Source: Chthoniobacter sp. (GTDB taxonomy: Bacteria; Verrucomicrobiota; Verrucomicrobiia; Chthoniobacterales; Chthoniobacteraceae). Taken from it: a DNA stretch of 64,000 nucleotides. The DNA is taken from contig JAIOPH010000013.1 in the NCBI GenBank assembly GCA_021414005.1, forward strand, positions 62,001 to 126,000, in the 5' to 3' direction. Positions 45,525 through 54,611 of the stretch are shown piece after piece. Position 1 is the stretch's first letter. Each line of letters starts with the position of its first letter. A program made the translations under genes and the position numbers. The notes below the pieces were generated by a model. That model searched no databases, was not told the origin of the DNA, and was given only the letters and a program-made list of their open reading frames with translations.

Positions 45525-46724
45525 ATGCCAAGCTCACCCGCAACTCCGCCGCGCCGCGTCGCCATCACCGCGATGGGTGTGGTGAGCCCGCTGGGCTGGG
45601 GCGCGGAGGTCAATGCGCTGGGCCTGCGGGCGGGGCGGGAGGCGGTGGCGGCGGTGACGGCTTTTGACGTGAGCCGGACGCGGTGCAAGACGGCGGGGCA
45701 GGTGGAGAAAATGAAGTCCGACGAATGTCGAAAGTCGAAGAGGCTGCATCCCGCGAGCCGCATGTTGATGGCGGCGGCGCGGGAGGCGCAGGCGCAGGAC
45801 TCGGGGTTTGTACCGGAGCTGGCGGTCATCGGGACGACGAGCGGCGGGATGAGCTTCGGGGAGCAGTATTTTCGAGCGCAGGTGGCCGGGACGCGACCGC
45901 GGGAGCGCGCGGCGTGGCTGGCGAATTATCTTCCGCAGAAGGCGGTGGCCGATGCGCTGGAAGCGTGCGGCTTTTCGTGCCCGAACCAGATCATCGCGAA
46001 TGCATGCGCGTCGGGCACGAACGCGGTGGGACACGCGTTCCGGCTGGTGCGCGCGGGGCTGCACCAGAGGGTGCTGTGCGGCGGTTACGACGCGCTGTCG
46101 GAGATGGTCTTCGTGGGCTTCGATTCTTTGCAGGCTTCGACGCCGGAGAAGATTCGTCCTTTCGACAAAAACCGCACCGGGCTCGTGCTCGGCGAAGGCG
46201 CGGCGGTGCTCGCGTTGGAGGAAATGGAGTCCGCGCGAGCGCGTGGGGTGGCGATTCTCGCGGAGGTCACGGGTTACGGGATTTCGACGGACAATCATCA
46301 CCTCACGCAGCCGCATCCCAGCGGCATCGGCCCCCGGCAGGCGATGGAGCGCGCGCTGGCGGACGCGCGCCGCGCGCCGGGCGAGGTGGATTACATCAAC
46401 GCGCACGGCACGGCGACGGCGTTCAATGACGGTACGGAAGGCACGGCCATCGCGCAGATTTTTGGCGACCGCGTGCCCGTGAGTTCCACGAAGTCCATGA
46501 TGGGTCACGCGCTCGGCGCGGCGGGCGCGATCGAGGCGGTGTTTTCCGTGCTGGCGCTGCGCGGACAATTTTTGCCGCCGAACATCAACTACGCCGAGCC
46601 CGATCCCGCGTGGACGCTGGACATCGTGGCCAACACCGCGCGCGCTGCGCGGGTGCGCTGCGTGGTCTCTAATTCGTTTGGGTTTGGGGGAACGAACGCG
46701 TCGCTCGTTTTAGAAGGCGCATGA
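45525..46724 (+). CDS. Beta-ketoacyl-ACP synthase II-like
   Basis: This 399-residue ketosynthase has the full catalytic triad: Cys in ANACASGTNAVGHAF, His in INAHGTATAFNDGTEG and His in TKSMMGHALGAAGAIEAVF, plus the Lys. VAITAMGVVSPLGWGAEVNA at the start and SNSFGFGGTNASLVLEG at the end are standard for FabF. It condenses malonyl-ACP with an acyl chain. A second, catalytically altered ketosynthase-like gene follows 88 bp later, so this may work as the KS-alpha of a heterodimer, as in aryl polyene and type II polyketide pathways, rather than as housekeeping FabF. No ACP is seen nearby. Confidence 0.85.
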   Translation: MPSSPATPPRRVAITAMGVVSPLGWGAEVNALGLRAGREAVAAVTAFDVSRTRCKTAGQVEKMKSDECRKSKRLHPASRMLMAAAREAQAQDSGFVPELAVIGTTSGGMSFGEQYFRAQVAGTRPRERAAWLANYLPQKAVADALEACGFSCPNQIIANACASGTNAVGHAFRLVRAGLHQRVLCGGYDALSEMVFVGFDSLQASTPEKIRPFDKNRTGLVLGEGAAVLALEEMESARARGVAILAEVTGYGISTDNHHLTQPHPSGIGPRQAMERALADARRAPGEVDYINAHGTATAFNDGTEGTAIAQIFGDRVPVSSTKSMMGHALGAAGAIEAVFSVLALRGQFLPPNINYAEPDPAWTLDIVANTARAARVRCVVSNSFGFGGTNASLVLEGA

Positions 46725-46812
46725 AACGCGAAGCAAACAAGAGTCGTCATCCCGCGCTGCGCAAAACCTCCGCTTCGCTCAGGATGACAGTGAGAGGGAG
46801 GACGCACCGCCC

Positions 46813-47820
46813 ATGAACGCACACATCGCCGGCATGGGTTGGGTGACGCCGCTGGGCACCGGTTTGGATGACGTCTTCGCCCGCATCCACCGCGGCGAGG
46901 TCGCCGAGGTGAAATCCGTGACCAATCCCGAAACGGGGCGCGCACTTTCCTGCATGCCGGTGCCGATGAAATTCGTGGAAGCACTCAGCCGGAATCCCCG
47001 GCTGCGGCGGTCGAGCGCGATTTCGTATTTCGCCGTCGCGGCGGGACTGGCGGCGCAGGCGGATGCGGGGATCGAGATGACGCCGGAGGTCGCCGCGCGC
47101 ACGGCGGTGATCTTCGCGATCAGCGACGGCGGAGCCATCTACACGCGGAAATTCTACGATCAAATCGTGAAGCAGGGCGCAAACGCAGCGAGCCCGCTGC
47201 TCTTTCCCGAGACAGTTTATAACGCGCCGGCCAGTCATCTCGCGGCGTTGCTCGGGATCGATGGCGCAAGTTACACGCTGGTCGGTGATGGGTCGGTGGG
47301 GCTGGCGGCGCTGCACTTCGGCGCGCAGCTTCTGACGCTCGGCGGGATCGACCAATGCGTGGTTGTGGGCTCGGAGGAGTGCGACTGGATTCTGTGCGAG
47401 GCCTACGGCGAATGGCGGCTCGGAGGGAGTCCGCTCGCGGAAGGCGCGGCGGCGGTGGTGCTGCGGCGCGAGGGGCGGTGGAAAGTGGACACGCATCCGG
47501 GTGTGACGTTTTTCCGGCGGAGCGCGGCGGGCGCGGCGCTGGAGCGCGCGGCCCACGGCGTCGGCGCTGGCGCGGAGACGGACTGGGTGGCAGCGGGCGC
47601 GAACCGCACGTTCGTTGATGCGATCGAAAACGCGGTGCTGGCGCGTGTTTGCCCGCAGGCTCCAGTGCTGCGGATCAAGCACGCGCTCGGCGAGGCACCG
47701 GGTGCGGGCGCGCTGTGCCAGGTGGTGGCCGCGGCGCTGTCCGGACGGGCGGATGTTTTGGTCTCCGCGGTGGGATTGAATCAGCAGGCCGGCGCGGCGC
47801 GCGTGGTCCGTGTGGGTTAG
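46813..47820 (+). CDS. Ketosynthase-like protein lacking the catalytic triad (chain-length-factor-like)
   Basis: This 335-residue protein has the thiolase fold seen in HIAGMGWVTPLGTGLDDVFA and, at the end, KHALGEAPGAGALCQVVAAA, clearly related to ketosynthases. At the active-site Cys it reads YTLVGDGSVGLAALHFGAQ with no Cys, and the first His region is replaced by DWVAAGANRTFVDAIENAV. It is therefore probably non-condensing. In type II polyketide and aryl polyene systems such a partner (KS-beta, chain length factor) pairs with an active KS. The preceding gene is the active one, so a heterodimer is plausible. It is shorter than a full KS (335 versus about 410). Confidence 0.75.
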   Translation: MNAHIAGMGWVTPLGTGLDDVFARIHRGEVAEVKSVTNPETGRALSCMPVPMKFVEALSRNPRLRRSSAISYFAVAAGLAAQADAGIEMTPEVAARTAVIFAISDGGAIYTRKFYDQIVKQGANAASPLLFPETVYNAPASHLAALLGIDGASYTLVGDGSVGLAALHFGAQLLTLGGIDQCVVVGSEECDWILCEAYGEWRLGGSPLAEGAAAVVLRREGRWKVDTHPGVTFFRRSAAGAALERAAHGVGAGAETDWVAAGANRTFVDAIENAVLARVCPQAPVLRIKHALGEAPGAGALCQVVAAALSGRADVLVSAVGLNQQAGAARVVRVG

Positions 47821-48245
47821 GGCTTCGGCGGCACCACCAAGATGGGCACGCGCGCCTTGTGCCGCACCGTTTCGATGGTGCTACCGTGGATGATGTCGCC
47901 GACGAGTCGGTGGCCATGGGACGCGAAGGCGATGAGGTCGCACGCTTCCGTTTCCGCCACATGCAAAATCTGCCCGGGCGGTCCGCCGAGCGCGAGACGG
48001 GTCTCGATGACCAGGCCACTCTCGGCGCGCAGGCGGGCGGCGGTTTCCTCGAGGTAGGACCAGTCGGCCTTCATCTCCTCGGATTCGGCGAGGTTGAGTT
48101 GATTGAAATTGCGCGCCACCCAGCCGTCGGCGACGTGCAAGAGAAGCAGTTCGGCTTTCACCAAAAGCGCGAGTCGGGTGATGTGCGGGAGCAGTTCCTG
48201 ATCGGAGGCCGTGGTGTCGAGGGCGACGAGTATTTTGCGATACAT
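47817..48245 (-). CDS. Universal stress protein family (UspA-like)
   Basis: This 142-residue protein is a single Usp domain: KILVALDTTASDQELLPHIT at the start, then LLLLHVADGW and VETRLALGG-like strands, and the ATP-binding region DLIAFASHGHRLVGDIIHGS. The G-2x-G-9x-G(S/T) nucleotide motif is approximately kept (SHGHRLVGDIIHGST). Usp proteins are induced under starvation, oxidative or membrane stress. It converges with the KS-like gene, overlapping by 4 bp, and is followed upstream by mntH in the same direction, 13 bp apart, so it may be cotranscribed with mntH. Confidence 0.9.
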   Translation of the reverse strand: MYRKILVALDTTASDQELLPHITRLALLVKAELLLLHVADGWVARNFNQLNLAESEEMKADWSYLEETAARLRAESGLVIETRLALGGPPGQILHVAETEACDLIAFASHGHRLVGDIIHGSTIETVRHKARVPILVVPPKP

Positions 48246-48258
48246 GACGGGTGGCGGG

Positions 48259-49638
48259 TTATAAGCCCAGCGGCTGACGCCAGGACTCCGGGGCGAAGAA
48301 ATCGAAGAGCAGTTTCAGGTTGAGCACGATGATGATGACGGCGGTGGCTCCCGCGAGAAGCTTGATCCAGAGCGGATTCGCGAACGGTCCCATCTTGGCA
48401 CGGTTGTTCGTGAAGAGCAGCAGCGGGACGACCGCGAAGCCGAGCTGCATGCTCAGGATGACCTGGCTCCAAATCAGCAGGTCCGTCGTCTTGCCCTCGC
48501 CGAACCAGCCGATGACGCACACGGCAGGCACGACGGCGATGGCGCGGGTGATGAGCCGGCGCAGCCACGGCGCGAGGCGGATCTGGAGGAAACCTTCCAT
48601 GACGATCTGGCCGGCGAGCGTGCCGGTGAGCGTGGAGTTTTGCCCGCTCGCGAGAAGCGCGAGGGCGAAAAGCGTGCTGGCCACGCCGACGCCGAGCGTG
48701 GGTGTGAGGAGCTGGTAGGCGTCCTGGATTTCGGCCACGTCCTGATGCCCGGTGAAATGAAACGCCGCCGCCGCGAGGATGAGGATGCCGCCATTGATGA
48801 AGAGCGCAAACATCAGCGCGAACGTCGAGTCGATGGTCGCAAACTTGATCGCTTCGGCCTTGCCCACGGGCGTGCGCTCAAAGTTGCGCGTCTGCACGAT
48901 GGAACTGTGGAGGTAGAGATTATGCGGCATGACCGTGGCACCGAGGATGCCGATGGCGACGAAAAGCATCTCGCGATTGCGCAGAATCTCCGCGGATGGA
49001 ATGAACCCGTGCGCGATGCCGGCGAGGTCGGGCCTGGCGAAAATCAACTCGGCGAGAAAGCAGCCGCCGATGGTGAGGATGAGCGTGATGACCAGCGCCT
49101 CGACGTAGCGGAAGCCTTTGTTTTGCAGGAAAAGAACAATGAGCACATCGAGCACGGTGATGACGCAGCCCCAGACGAGCGGGATGCCAAAAAGGAGCTG
49201 GAGCCCGATGGCGGAGCCCACGACTTCCGCGAGGTCGCAGGCGGCAATGGCGAGTTCGCAGAGCACCCAGAGTACGACCGCAACAGGCTTCGAGTAGTGA
49301 TCGCGGCAGGCCTGCGCGAGGTCCCGGCCGGCGACGACACCGAGCTTCACGCAGAGATGCTGGAGCAGGATGGCCATCAGGTTCGAGATGAGGATGACCG
49401 AGAGCAGGGTGTAGCCGTATTTCGCGCCGCCCGCGAGATCGGTGGCCCAGTTGCCAGGGTCCATGTAGCCGACCGAGACGAGGAAACCGGGGCCGGCAAA
49501 GGCGGCGATCTTTTTCCAAAACGATGCCCCGTGCGGCACGGGCACAGAGCGGAAGACCTCAGGCAGCGAGTCGCCACTTTGCCGCCGCCAGCCGTCCGGG
49601 GAGGCAGGTTCGCGGACGGATTCGGATGAGTCGGGCAT
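48259..49638 (-). CDS. mntH: Nramp-family manganese/divalent metal transporter
   Basis: MntH imports Mn(II) using the proton gradient. This 459-residue protein has about eleven helices. TM1 contains the metal-binding [19 protein letters not shown] (DPGN) and TM6 contains [20 protein letters not shown] (MPHN); both are diagnostic for Nramp. The cytoplasmic leader is about 35 residues long. Its promoter region carries a DtxR/MntR-like operator and the adjacent divergent gene encodes the regulator, so Mn-dependent repression is likely. A uspA-like gene follows in the same orientation. Confidence 0.95.
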   Translation of the reverse strand: MPDSSESVREPASPDGWRRQSGDSLPEVFRSVPVPHGASFWKKIAAFAGPGFLVSVGYMDPGNWATDLAGGAKYGYTLLSVILISNLMAILLQHLCVKLGVVAGRDLAQACRDHYSKPVAVVLWVLCELAIAACDLAEVVGSAIGLQLLFGIPLVWGCVITVLDVLIVLFLQNKGFRYVEALVITLILTIGGCFLAELIFARPDLAGIAHGFIPSAEILRNREMLFVAIGILGATVMPHNLYLHSSIVQTRNFERTPVGKAEAIKFATIDSTFALMFALFINGGILILAAAAFHFTGHQDVAEIQDAYQLLTPTLGVGVASTLFALALLASGQNSTLTGTLAGQIVMEGFLQIRLAPWLRRLITRAIAVVPAVCVIGWFGEGKTTDLLIWSQVILSMQLGFAVVPLLLFTNNRAKMGPFANPLWIKLLAGATAVIIIVLNLKLLFDFFAPESWRQPLGL

Positions 49639-49642
49639 GCGG

Positions 49643-49664
49643 AAGTTAGGTTGGGCTAACTTTA
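49643..49664. promoter_or_regulatory. MntR/DtxR-type operator in the mntH-mntR intergenic region
   Basis: A 7-bp inverted repeat, AAGTTAG and CTAACTT with a 6-bp spacer, forms TTAGGTTGGGCTAACTTTA (49646-49664), which agrees at 16 of 19 positions with the DtxR consensus TTAGGTTAGGCTAACCTAA. It lies 5-26 bp upstream of the mntH ATG, downstream of a -35 TTGACA, so repressor binding would cover the mntH -10/+1 region. Confidence 0.75.
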
Positions 49665-49689
49665 TTTCCCATTCCTAGAAATGTGTCAA
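49661..49689 (-). promoter_or_regulatory. mntH promoter
   Basis: On the minus strand a perfect -35 TTGACA (49684-49689) is followed after 17-19 bp by an AT-rich -10 in GAAATAAAGT (around 49661-49668). The operator overlaps it. Opposite, for mntR, TTGACG (49709-49714) with a 17-bp spacer to TAGCGT is a weaker possible promoter that would give a nearly leaderless mRNA. Confidence 0.55.
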
Positions 49690-49745
49690 CGAACAAAGTC
49701 TGGTTTTCTTGACGGGATTTCGCCCGCCTCCTAGCGTCGCGCCAC

Positions 49746-50189
49746 ATGCCCGCCGCCAAGACCACCGCCAAGCTCGCCGCCTCGCAGGCGGTGGAGGACT
49801 ATCTGGAGCGGATTCTGGAACTGATCAACACCAAGGGCTACGCCCGCGTGGTGGACATCGCGCAAAGCCTCAAGATTTCCCAGGCCAGCGTGACGAACAT
49901 GGTGCAGCGCCTGGATGGCGAGGGGCTGCTGCACTACGAGAAATACCGCGGACTCGTACTGACGACGGCGGGCGAGGCACTGGCGCGGAACATCACCCGC
50001 AGGCACCAGTTGCTCACCGATTTTCTCAAACTCCTTGGACTGGACGATGAGGTCATTTATCACGATGTCGAAGGCATGGAGCATCACATCAGTCCACCCA
50101 CGCTCCGCGCCATCGAGATCCTGACGCGCCAGCTCGAACGGCAGCCCGCGCTGCTGGCCAAGGTGTGCAAACAAACCCATGAAAATTGA
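49746..50189 (+). CDS. mntR: DtxR/MntR-family metal-dependent transcriptional regulator
   Basis: This 147-residue protein is shorter than DtxR and fits MntR, which lacks an SH3 domain. The winged-helix DNA-binding part includes AVEDYLERILELINTKGYAR and VVDIAQSLKISQASVTNMVQ, and the dimerisation region carries the metal ligands in IYHDVEGMEHHISPPTLRA (Asp, Glu and His). Manganese binding would activate it as a repressor of mntH, transcribed divergently 107 bp away with an operator between. The 3' end overlaps the DUF4380 gene by 11 bp. Confidence 0.92.
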   Translation: MPAAKTTAKLAASQAVEDYLERILELINTKGYARVVDIAQSLKISQASVTNMVQRLDGEGLLHYEKYRGLVLTTAGEALARNITRRHQLLTDFLKLLGLDDEVIYHDVEGMEHHISPPTLRAIEILTRQLERQPALLAKVCKQTHEN

Positions 50190-51090
50190 GAAAACCGAAT
50201 TTGCCGGCTGGGCGAACTGCCTGCGGCTGGCGAACGAACACGCCGAACTGATCATCACGCTCGATGTCGGGCCGCGCATCATTTCCTACCAGCACCTTCC
50301 CGGCGGCAAGAACGTCCTCAAGACGAACGCGGATGAATTGGGCAAGAGCGGCGAAGAGCACTTTGTCGCGCGCGGCGGCCACCGGTTTTGGGTCGCGCCG
50401 GAAAATGACCTCACCTATTTGCCCGACAACGGACCGGTGACCTCCGAACTGCTGCCCAATGGCATGCGGCTCGAATCCAGCAGCGGGCCGGTGAAAAAGG
50501 AACTCACCATCACGCTCGCCGCCGAGACCTCCGCGGTCACACTCGCGCACCGCGCCACGAACATTGGCACCACGCCGATCACGCTGGCGACCTGGGGCCT
50601 CACGGTCATGGAGCCGGGCGGCTTGGAGATCATCCCGCGCCCGCCACTCGGTGAGCATCCGCGCGACCTGCTGCCCAATCGCATGCTGGTGCTCTGGCCT
50701 TACACCGACACGTCCGACGACCGCTGGCGCTGGGGGCGCGAGTTCATCACGCTCCGCCAGACGCCGCACGCACCGCCCACGAAGATTGGCCTGATGCACC
50801 GTCAGGGCTGGGTCGGCTATCTCATGCGCAGCGCGCTTTTCATCAAGTCAGTCGCGTATGAAGAAGGCGCGACCTACCCGGACTTTGGCTGCAACTACGA
50901 GACCTTCAGCAACGCGCAGATGCTGGAACTCGAAACGTTAAGCCCGCTGCGCACGCTCGCGCCCGGTGAAAGCGTCGGCCACACCGAGGCCTGGCGTCTC
51001 TTTGGCTCGCTGCCCGAGCCCGGCTCCCTGAAAGAATCCGCGCTCGCCGAATGGCTCGCCCCTTTCCTCGCCAAACTCGACCCGCTGTGA
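50179..51090 (+). CDS. DUF4380 family protein
   Basis: This 303-residue protein without signal peptide has the DUF4380 features: NCLRLANEHAELIITLDVGP at the start, RIISYQHLPGGKN, and GGHRFWVAPEND, followed later by GLTVMEPGGLEIIPRPPLG. The fold resembles galactose mutarotase-like beta-sandwiches and the family is unstudied. It overlaps the mntR stop by 11 bp, with the start ATG inside the mntR coding region, which suggests translational coupling although the functions seem unrelated. The downstream lipoprotein gene begins 11 bp later. Confidence 0.75.
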   Translation: MKIEKTEFAGWANCLRLANEHAELIITLDVGPRIISYQHLPGGKNVLKTNADELGKSGEEHFVARGGHRFWVAPENDLTYLPDNGPVTSELLPNGMRLESSSGPVKKELTITLAAETSAVTLAHRATNIGTTPITLATWGLTVMEPGGLEIIPRPPLGEHPRDLLPNRMLVLWPYTDTSDDRWRWGREFITLRQTPHAPPTKIGLMHRQGWVGYLMRSALFIKSVAYEEGATYPDFGCNYETFSNAQMLELETLSPLRTLAPGESVGHTEAWRLFGSLPEPGSLKESALAEWLAPFLAKLDPL

Positions 51091-51101
51091 ATCCTCGTCC
51101 C

Positions 51102-51578
51102 ATGCCTTACCTCCGCCCTCTCATTTTCCCCACCCTCGCTGCCGCGGCGCTGCTTTTCGCCGGCTGCGAAACGACCAATCCGAACACCGTTTCGCGCCAG
51201 ACCATGACGGCGGAGATCAAGGCCGAACCGCCCGGCAACTACTTCATTGGGCGACGCTATTATAAAGTGGACTACAAATTCTGGGGCTGGGTGCGCAAAC
51301 CCGGCGAACCTTGGGGCAACGCGGTGATGGTGATGCTCAACGAGAACCAGAAATTCGCGCCCGACCGTGAGCTGGGGAAAATCGGCAGCGACAACAACTA
51401 CGAATACAAACTCTTCGGCGAGTTCAGCGGCCAGCGCGTCTATGAGCCCGCGAGCAACGGCTTCTATCCCGAGTTCGTGCTGAAAGGTACCGAGCTGCGC
51501 TCGGCTTCGCCCGGCAATATCTACAAGGCGGCCGGCGCGACCGACCCGACGCGCCGCATTATTCCGCACCCTTACTAA
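51102..51578 (+). CDS. Putative lipoprotein
   Basis: From the ATG at 51102 the protein has 158 residues with a lipoprotein signal (YLRPLIFPTLAAAALLFAGC, lipobox LFAGC). An upstream ATG at 51051 would add a stretch with no signal and overlap DUF4380. The mature part has no known family; it contains two similar Tyr/Phe-rich segments (NYFIGRRYYKVDYKFWGWVR and NNYEYKLFGEFSGQRVYEPA) that suggest a small beta-structure. It is the third gene in a row after mntR and DUF4380, ending before the glnK terminator. Confidence 0.75.
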   Translation: MPYLRPLIFPTLAAAALLFAGCETTNPNTVSRQTMTAEIKAEPPGNYFIGRRYYKVDYKFWGWVRKPGEPWGNAVMVMLNENQKFAPDRELGKIGSDNNYEYKLFGEFSGQRVYEPASNGFYPEFVLKGTELRSASPGNIYKAAGATDPTRRIIPHPY

Positions 51579-51644
51579 GCCGCTGCGGAAACGGCGCGCG
51601 GGAATGAATCCCCGATAACAGCGCGACTCTTACGAATACGAAAA

Positions 51645-51676
51645 AAGCCGGCGACCAGTTTCCTGATCGCCGGCTT
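51645..51676 (-). terminator. Terminator of the amtB-glnK operon (bidirectional)
   Basis: The stem AAGCCGGCGA / TCGCCGGCTT (10 bp plus 3 inner pairs) is flanked by six A's on the + side, i.e. six T's after the hairpin on the minus strand. It follows the glnK stop codon by about 22 bp on that strand; on the + strand it ends the lipoprotein transcript more weakly. Confidence 0.85.
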
Positions 51677-51698
51677 GTTGATGGTTACTTGCGGCGCG

Positions 51699-52082
<384 letters not shown>

Positions 52083-53693
52083 TTAAAGGATGTAGCCCTC
52101 CTCTTGGTGATCGGTGATGTCGAGACCCTGGCTTTCCGCCTCGGGTGTGGGCCGCAGGCCGATCAGCATCTTCACGACAAAAGCGATGACGATGGTGGCC
52201 GCGATGGACAGGACGAGGGTGATGGCCACGGCCTTGACCTGCTGACCGAGGAGGCCGCCTTCGGCCACGAGTTTGAACAGGCCATTCGCTTTCGCGTAGC
52301 TATTCGCATCGGTCAGGTTGCCATTGACGCTGCTGGTCGCCAGCACGCCAGTGAGCAGCGCCCCGAGGGTGCCGCCGACGGCGTGAACGCCAAAGGTATC
52401 GAGCGCATCGTCGTAGCCGATCATGCCTTTCACAAAGACCACGAAGATATACGGCACGATTGCCGCCAGCAGACCGATGATCATCGCTCCCGTGGGATCG
52501 ACGAAACCGCAAGCCGGCGTGATAACCACGAGCCCGGCTACGATGCCCGAGCAGAAGCCGAGGATGGACGGGTGACCTTTGTGGATCCACTCAATGAGCG
52601 CCCAGACGAAGCCGGCGCAGGCCGCAGCGAGCGTGGTGGTCATGAAGGCATTGGCGGAGACGCCATCCGCAGCGAGCGCGGAACCGGCATTGAAGCCATA
52701 CCAACCGACCCAGAGCATGCCCGTGCCGACCATGCAAAGCACCATGGAGTGCGGGGCCATCTTCTCTTTGCCAAAGCCGAGGCGCTTTCCAAGAATGATG
52801 CACAGAATGAGCGCGCTCCAACCCGAGGTCATATGCACCACCGTGCCGCCGGCGAAGTCGATCGCTTGAATTTTCGCGTCACCGTTCCAGACGCCGTTCA
52901 TCAGGCCGTTCACGCCCCAGACCATGTGGGCCATGGGGAAATAGACGACGAACATCCAGATCGCGATGAAGATCAGGACGGCGCTGTATTTCATGCGCTC
53001 GGCGACCGCGCCGACGATGAGCGCCGGGGTAATGATCGCGAACATGAGCTGATACATGGAAAAGACGTTCTGCGAGACCCAGTAGCAGTAATCGGTGTTC
53101 GGGGCGCTGGTCACGCCTTTGAGGAAGAAGAACTCGTTTCCGCCGATGTAGGGCGATCCGTAGCTCTTGCCGAAGACCAGACTGTAGCCGAACGCCCACC
53201 ACAGGACGGTGATCATCCCCGCGCAGCCGAGACATTGGGCGAGGACGCTAAGGACGTTCTTCTTGCGAACGAGGCCACCGTAGAACAGCGCCAGACCGGG
53301 CAGCGTCATGAAGAGCACCAGTGCGGCGCAGGTCATCATCCAACCGTTATGGCCGGGGCCGGGGATGCCGACGGAAGGCGTGGTGAGCCCGTCGGGAATC
53401 ACGTCAGCGCCTTTGTCGTCCTTCGCCGTCTTGAGGCTGGAAGTCGGATCGACGTTGTTCATGTATGCTTCAAGGCCGGCGACGCGCTGTTCGAGGGACG
53501 GCTCGGGCTTCTTGGCTTCCACAGCCGGTGCGGGTTTTTCAGCGGCAGGCTGCGCAGGGGCAGCGGCAGCAGGAGCAGCGGGGGCGGCGGCCGCCGGTGG
53601 GGCGGCGTCCTGGGCAGAGACGCTGGTGCCGAGCGACGCCCACGAAAGGGCGAGCGCTGCGACCAGCGGGGTGAGGTGACGGGTGAGTTTCAT
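52083..53693 (-). CDS. amtB: Ammonium transporter
   Basis: AmtB conducts ammonium across the inner membrane. The start at 53693 (MKLTRHLTPLVAALALSWAS) gives 536 residues with a cleavable signal peptide and then a roughly 60-residue Ala/Pro-rich linker (AAAPAAPAAAAPAQPAAEKP) before the channel, which is longer than usual. The channel carries GLALFYGGLVRKKN, the twin His in GGTVVHMTSGWSALI and FGVHAVGGTLGALLTG, and eleven helices. GlnK follows 45 bp downstream. The 320-bp upstream gap holds its promoter; no gene is seen there, and I found no convincing sigma-54 site. Confidence 0.95.
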   Translation of the reverse strand: MKLTRHLTPLVAALALSWASLGTSVSAQDAAPPAAAAPAAPAAAAPAQPAAEKPAPAVEAKKPEPSLEQRVAGLEAYMNNVDPTSSLKTAKDDKGADVIPDGLTTPSVGIPGPGHNGWMMTCAALVLFMTLPGLALFYGGLVRKKNVLSVLAQCLGCAGMITVLWWAFGYSLVFGKSYGSPYIGGNEFFFLKGVTSAPNTDYCYWVSQNVFSMYQLMFAIITPALIVGAVAERMKYSAVLIFIAIWMFVVYFPMAHMVWGVNGLMNGVWNGDAKIQAIDFAGGTVVHMTSGWSALILCIILGKRLGFGKEKMAPHSMVLCMVGTGMLWVGWYGFNAGSALAADGVSANAFMTTTLAAACAGFVWALIEWIHKGHPSILGFCSGIVAGLVVITPACGFVDPTGAMIIGLLAAIVPYIFVVFVKGMIGYDDALDTFGVHAVGGTLGALLTGVLATSSVNGNLTDANSYAKANGLFKLVAEGGLLGQQVKAVAITLVLSIAATIVIAFVVKMLIGLRPTPEAESQGLDITDHQEEGYIL

Positions 53694-54013
53694 GCGGTTT
53701 GGCTCTAGGTTTATTGGTGGTTGATGTTGGTTGCCGTCCGTCTCGTGCCTCGCTGATGTCGGCATTTGAGCAGACACCAAAACGCAGCGGGATAACGGGC
53801 GGCAGTTGGTCTGGCGGCGCATTAGCAACGGATATGCCACCGACGAAAATGATCCTGCTCCCTCTGTAATTTTACTCCCGGATGATCCGCCGACGTTTAG
53901 TCGAGTGAGCAAATCGAGCCACTGCCGGAAGAGGTGCGCAATTCAAGACACCTCGGCCAGCCGTAGCCGTAAATGCTCATCCCCTTTCGCCCACGGCGAG
54001 CCTCACCCTCCGC
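53694..54013. other. Intergenic region upstream of amtB
   Basis: This 320-bp stretch between the amtB start and the yaeQ-like stop is somewhat less GC-rich than the genes around it. It must contain the amtB promoter. I see no tRNA, riboswitch, gene or clear -24/-12 element in it. Confidence 0.5.
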
Positions 54014-54571
54014 TCACGCCCGCGCCGAAAGCAACACCGGCGCGACTTCGATGGACCGCGTGCCATCGCCCACCCATATCGCGCCATCCTGCACCGTGAC
54101 CTGCAGCTCCATCGTCCGCTGCGCCAGCGCCGCCAGCGCCTGACTCTGCACAGTGGGCACCTGCCAAACGGCCAGATTGGTGAGCCGGGTCAGTTTGGAC
54201 GCCATCCCTTTCCACCAAACCGGCGTGCTCGCGCTGAAGCTGTAAACGCTCACCCGCCCGACCCGCGCCGCCGCGCGCAACAGCCTCTTTTCATCCGGCT
54301 GCCCCACCTCGATCCAGTGGTCAATGCGACCCGTCAGATCTTTTTGCCAAAGGCTCGGCTCGTCCGCGTCCCACATGTCCTTGGCAAATTCCAGCGCCCC
54401 GTGGTCGTCGTCCTCCGGCACGTTCAGCGCAAAGGCGAGCAGCCGGATGAGCATGCGCTCGTCGGTCTCCGAAGGATGGCGCGCGAGCGTCACCGGGTAG
54501 TCGCCATAGACGCCGCGATCAATGTCCGAGAGCTGGAGCGTGGCCTTGTAGATGGTGGCTTTGAGCGCCAT
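54014..54571 (-). CDS. YaeQ family protein
   Basis: From the start at 54571 (MALKATIYKATLQLSDIDRG) the protein has 185 residues, the normal YaeQ length of about 180. The opening ALKATIYK, the block ARHPSETDERMLIRLLAFAL, FAKDMWDADEPSLWQKDLTG and WIEVGQPDEKRLLRAAAR are the family's conserved segments. YaeQ resembles PD-(D/E)XK nuclease folds; the EPSLWQKDLTG region with the following WIEVGQPDEKR fits the D...ExK arrangement. Its biological role is poorly defined, having been linked to RfaH-like antitermination in older work. The GAF-domain gene lies 40 bp upstream on the same strand. Confidence 0.85.
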   Translation of the reverse strand: MALKATIYKATLQLSDIDRGVYGDYPVTLARHPSETDERMLIRLLAFALNVPEDDDHGALEFAKDMWDADEPSLWQKDLTGRIDHWIEVGQPDEKRLLRAAARVGRVSVYSFSASTPVWWKGMASKLTRLTNLAVWQVPTVQSQALAALAQRTMELQVTVQDGAIWVGDGTRSIEVAPVLLSARA

Positions 54572-54611
54572 GGGGCGGTGGTGAAAAGGAGTGCGTCTCG
54601 CGCGCGCGCGC

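Noticed and set aside
53694..54013. Sigma-54 promoter for amtB
   Set aside because: No TGGCAC-N5-TTGC element in a correct arrangement was found in the upstream region.
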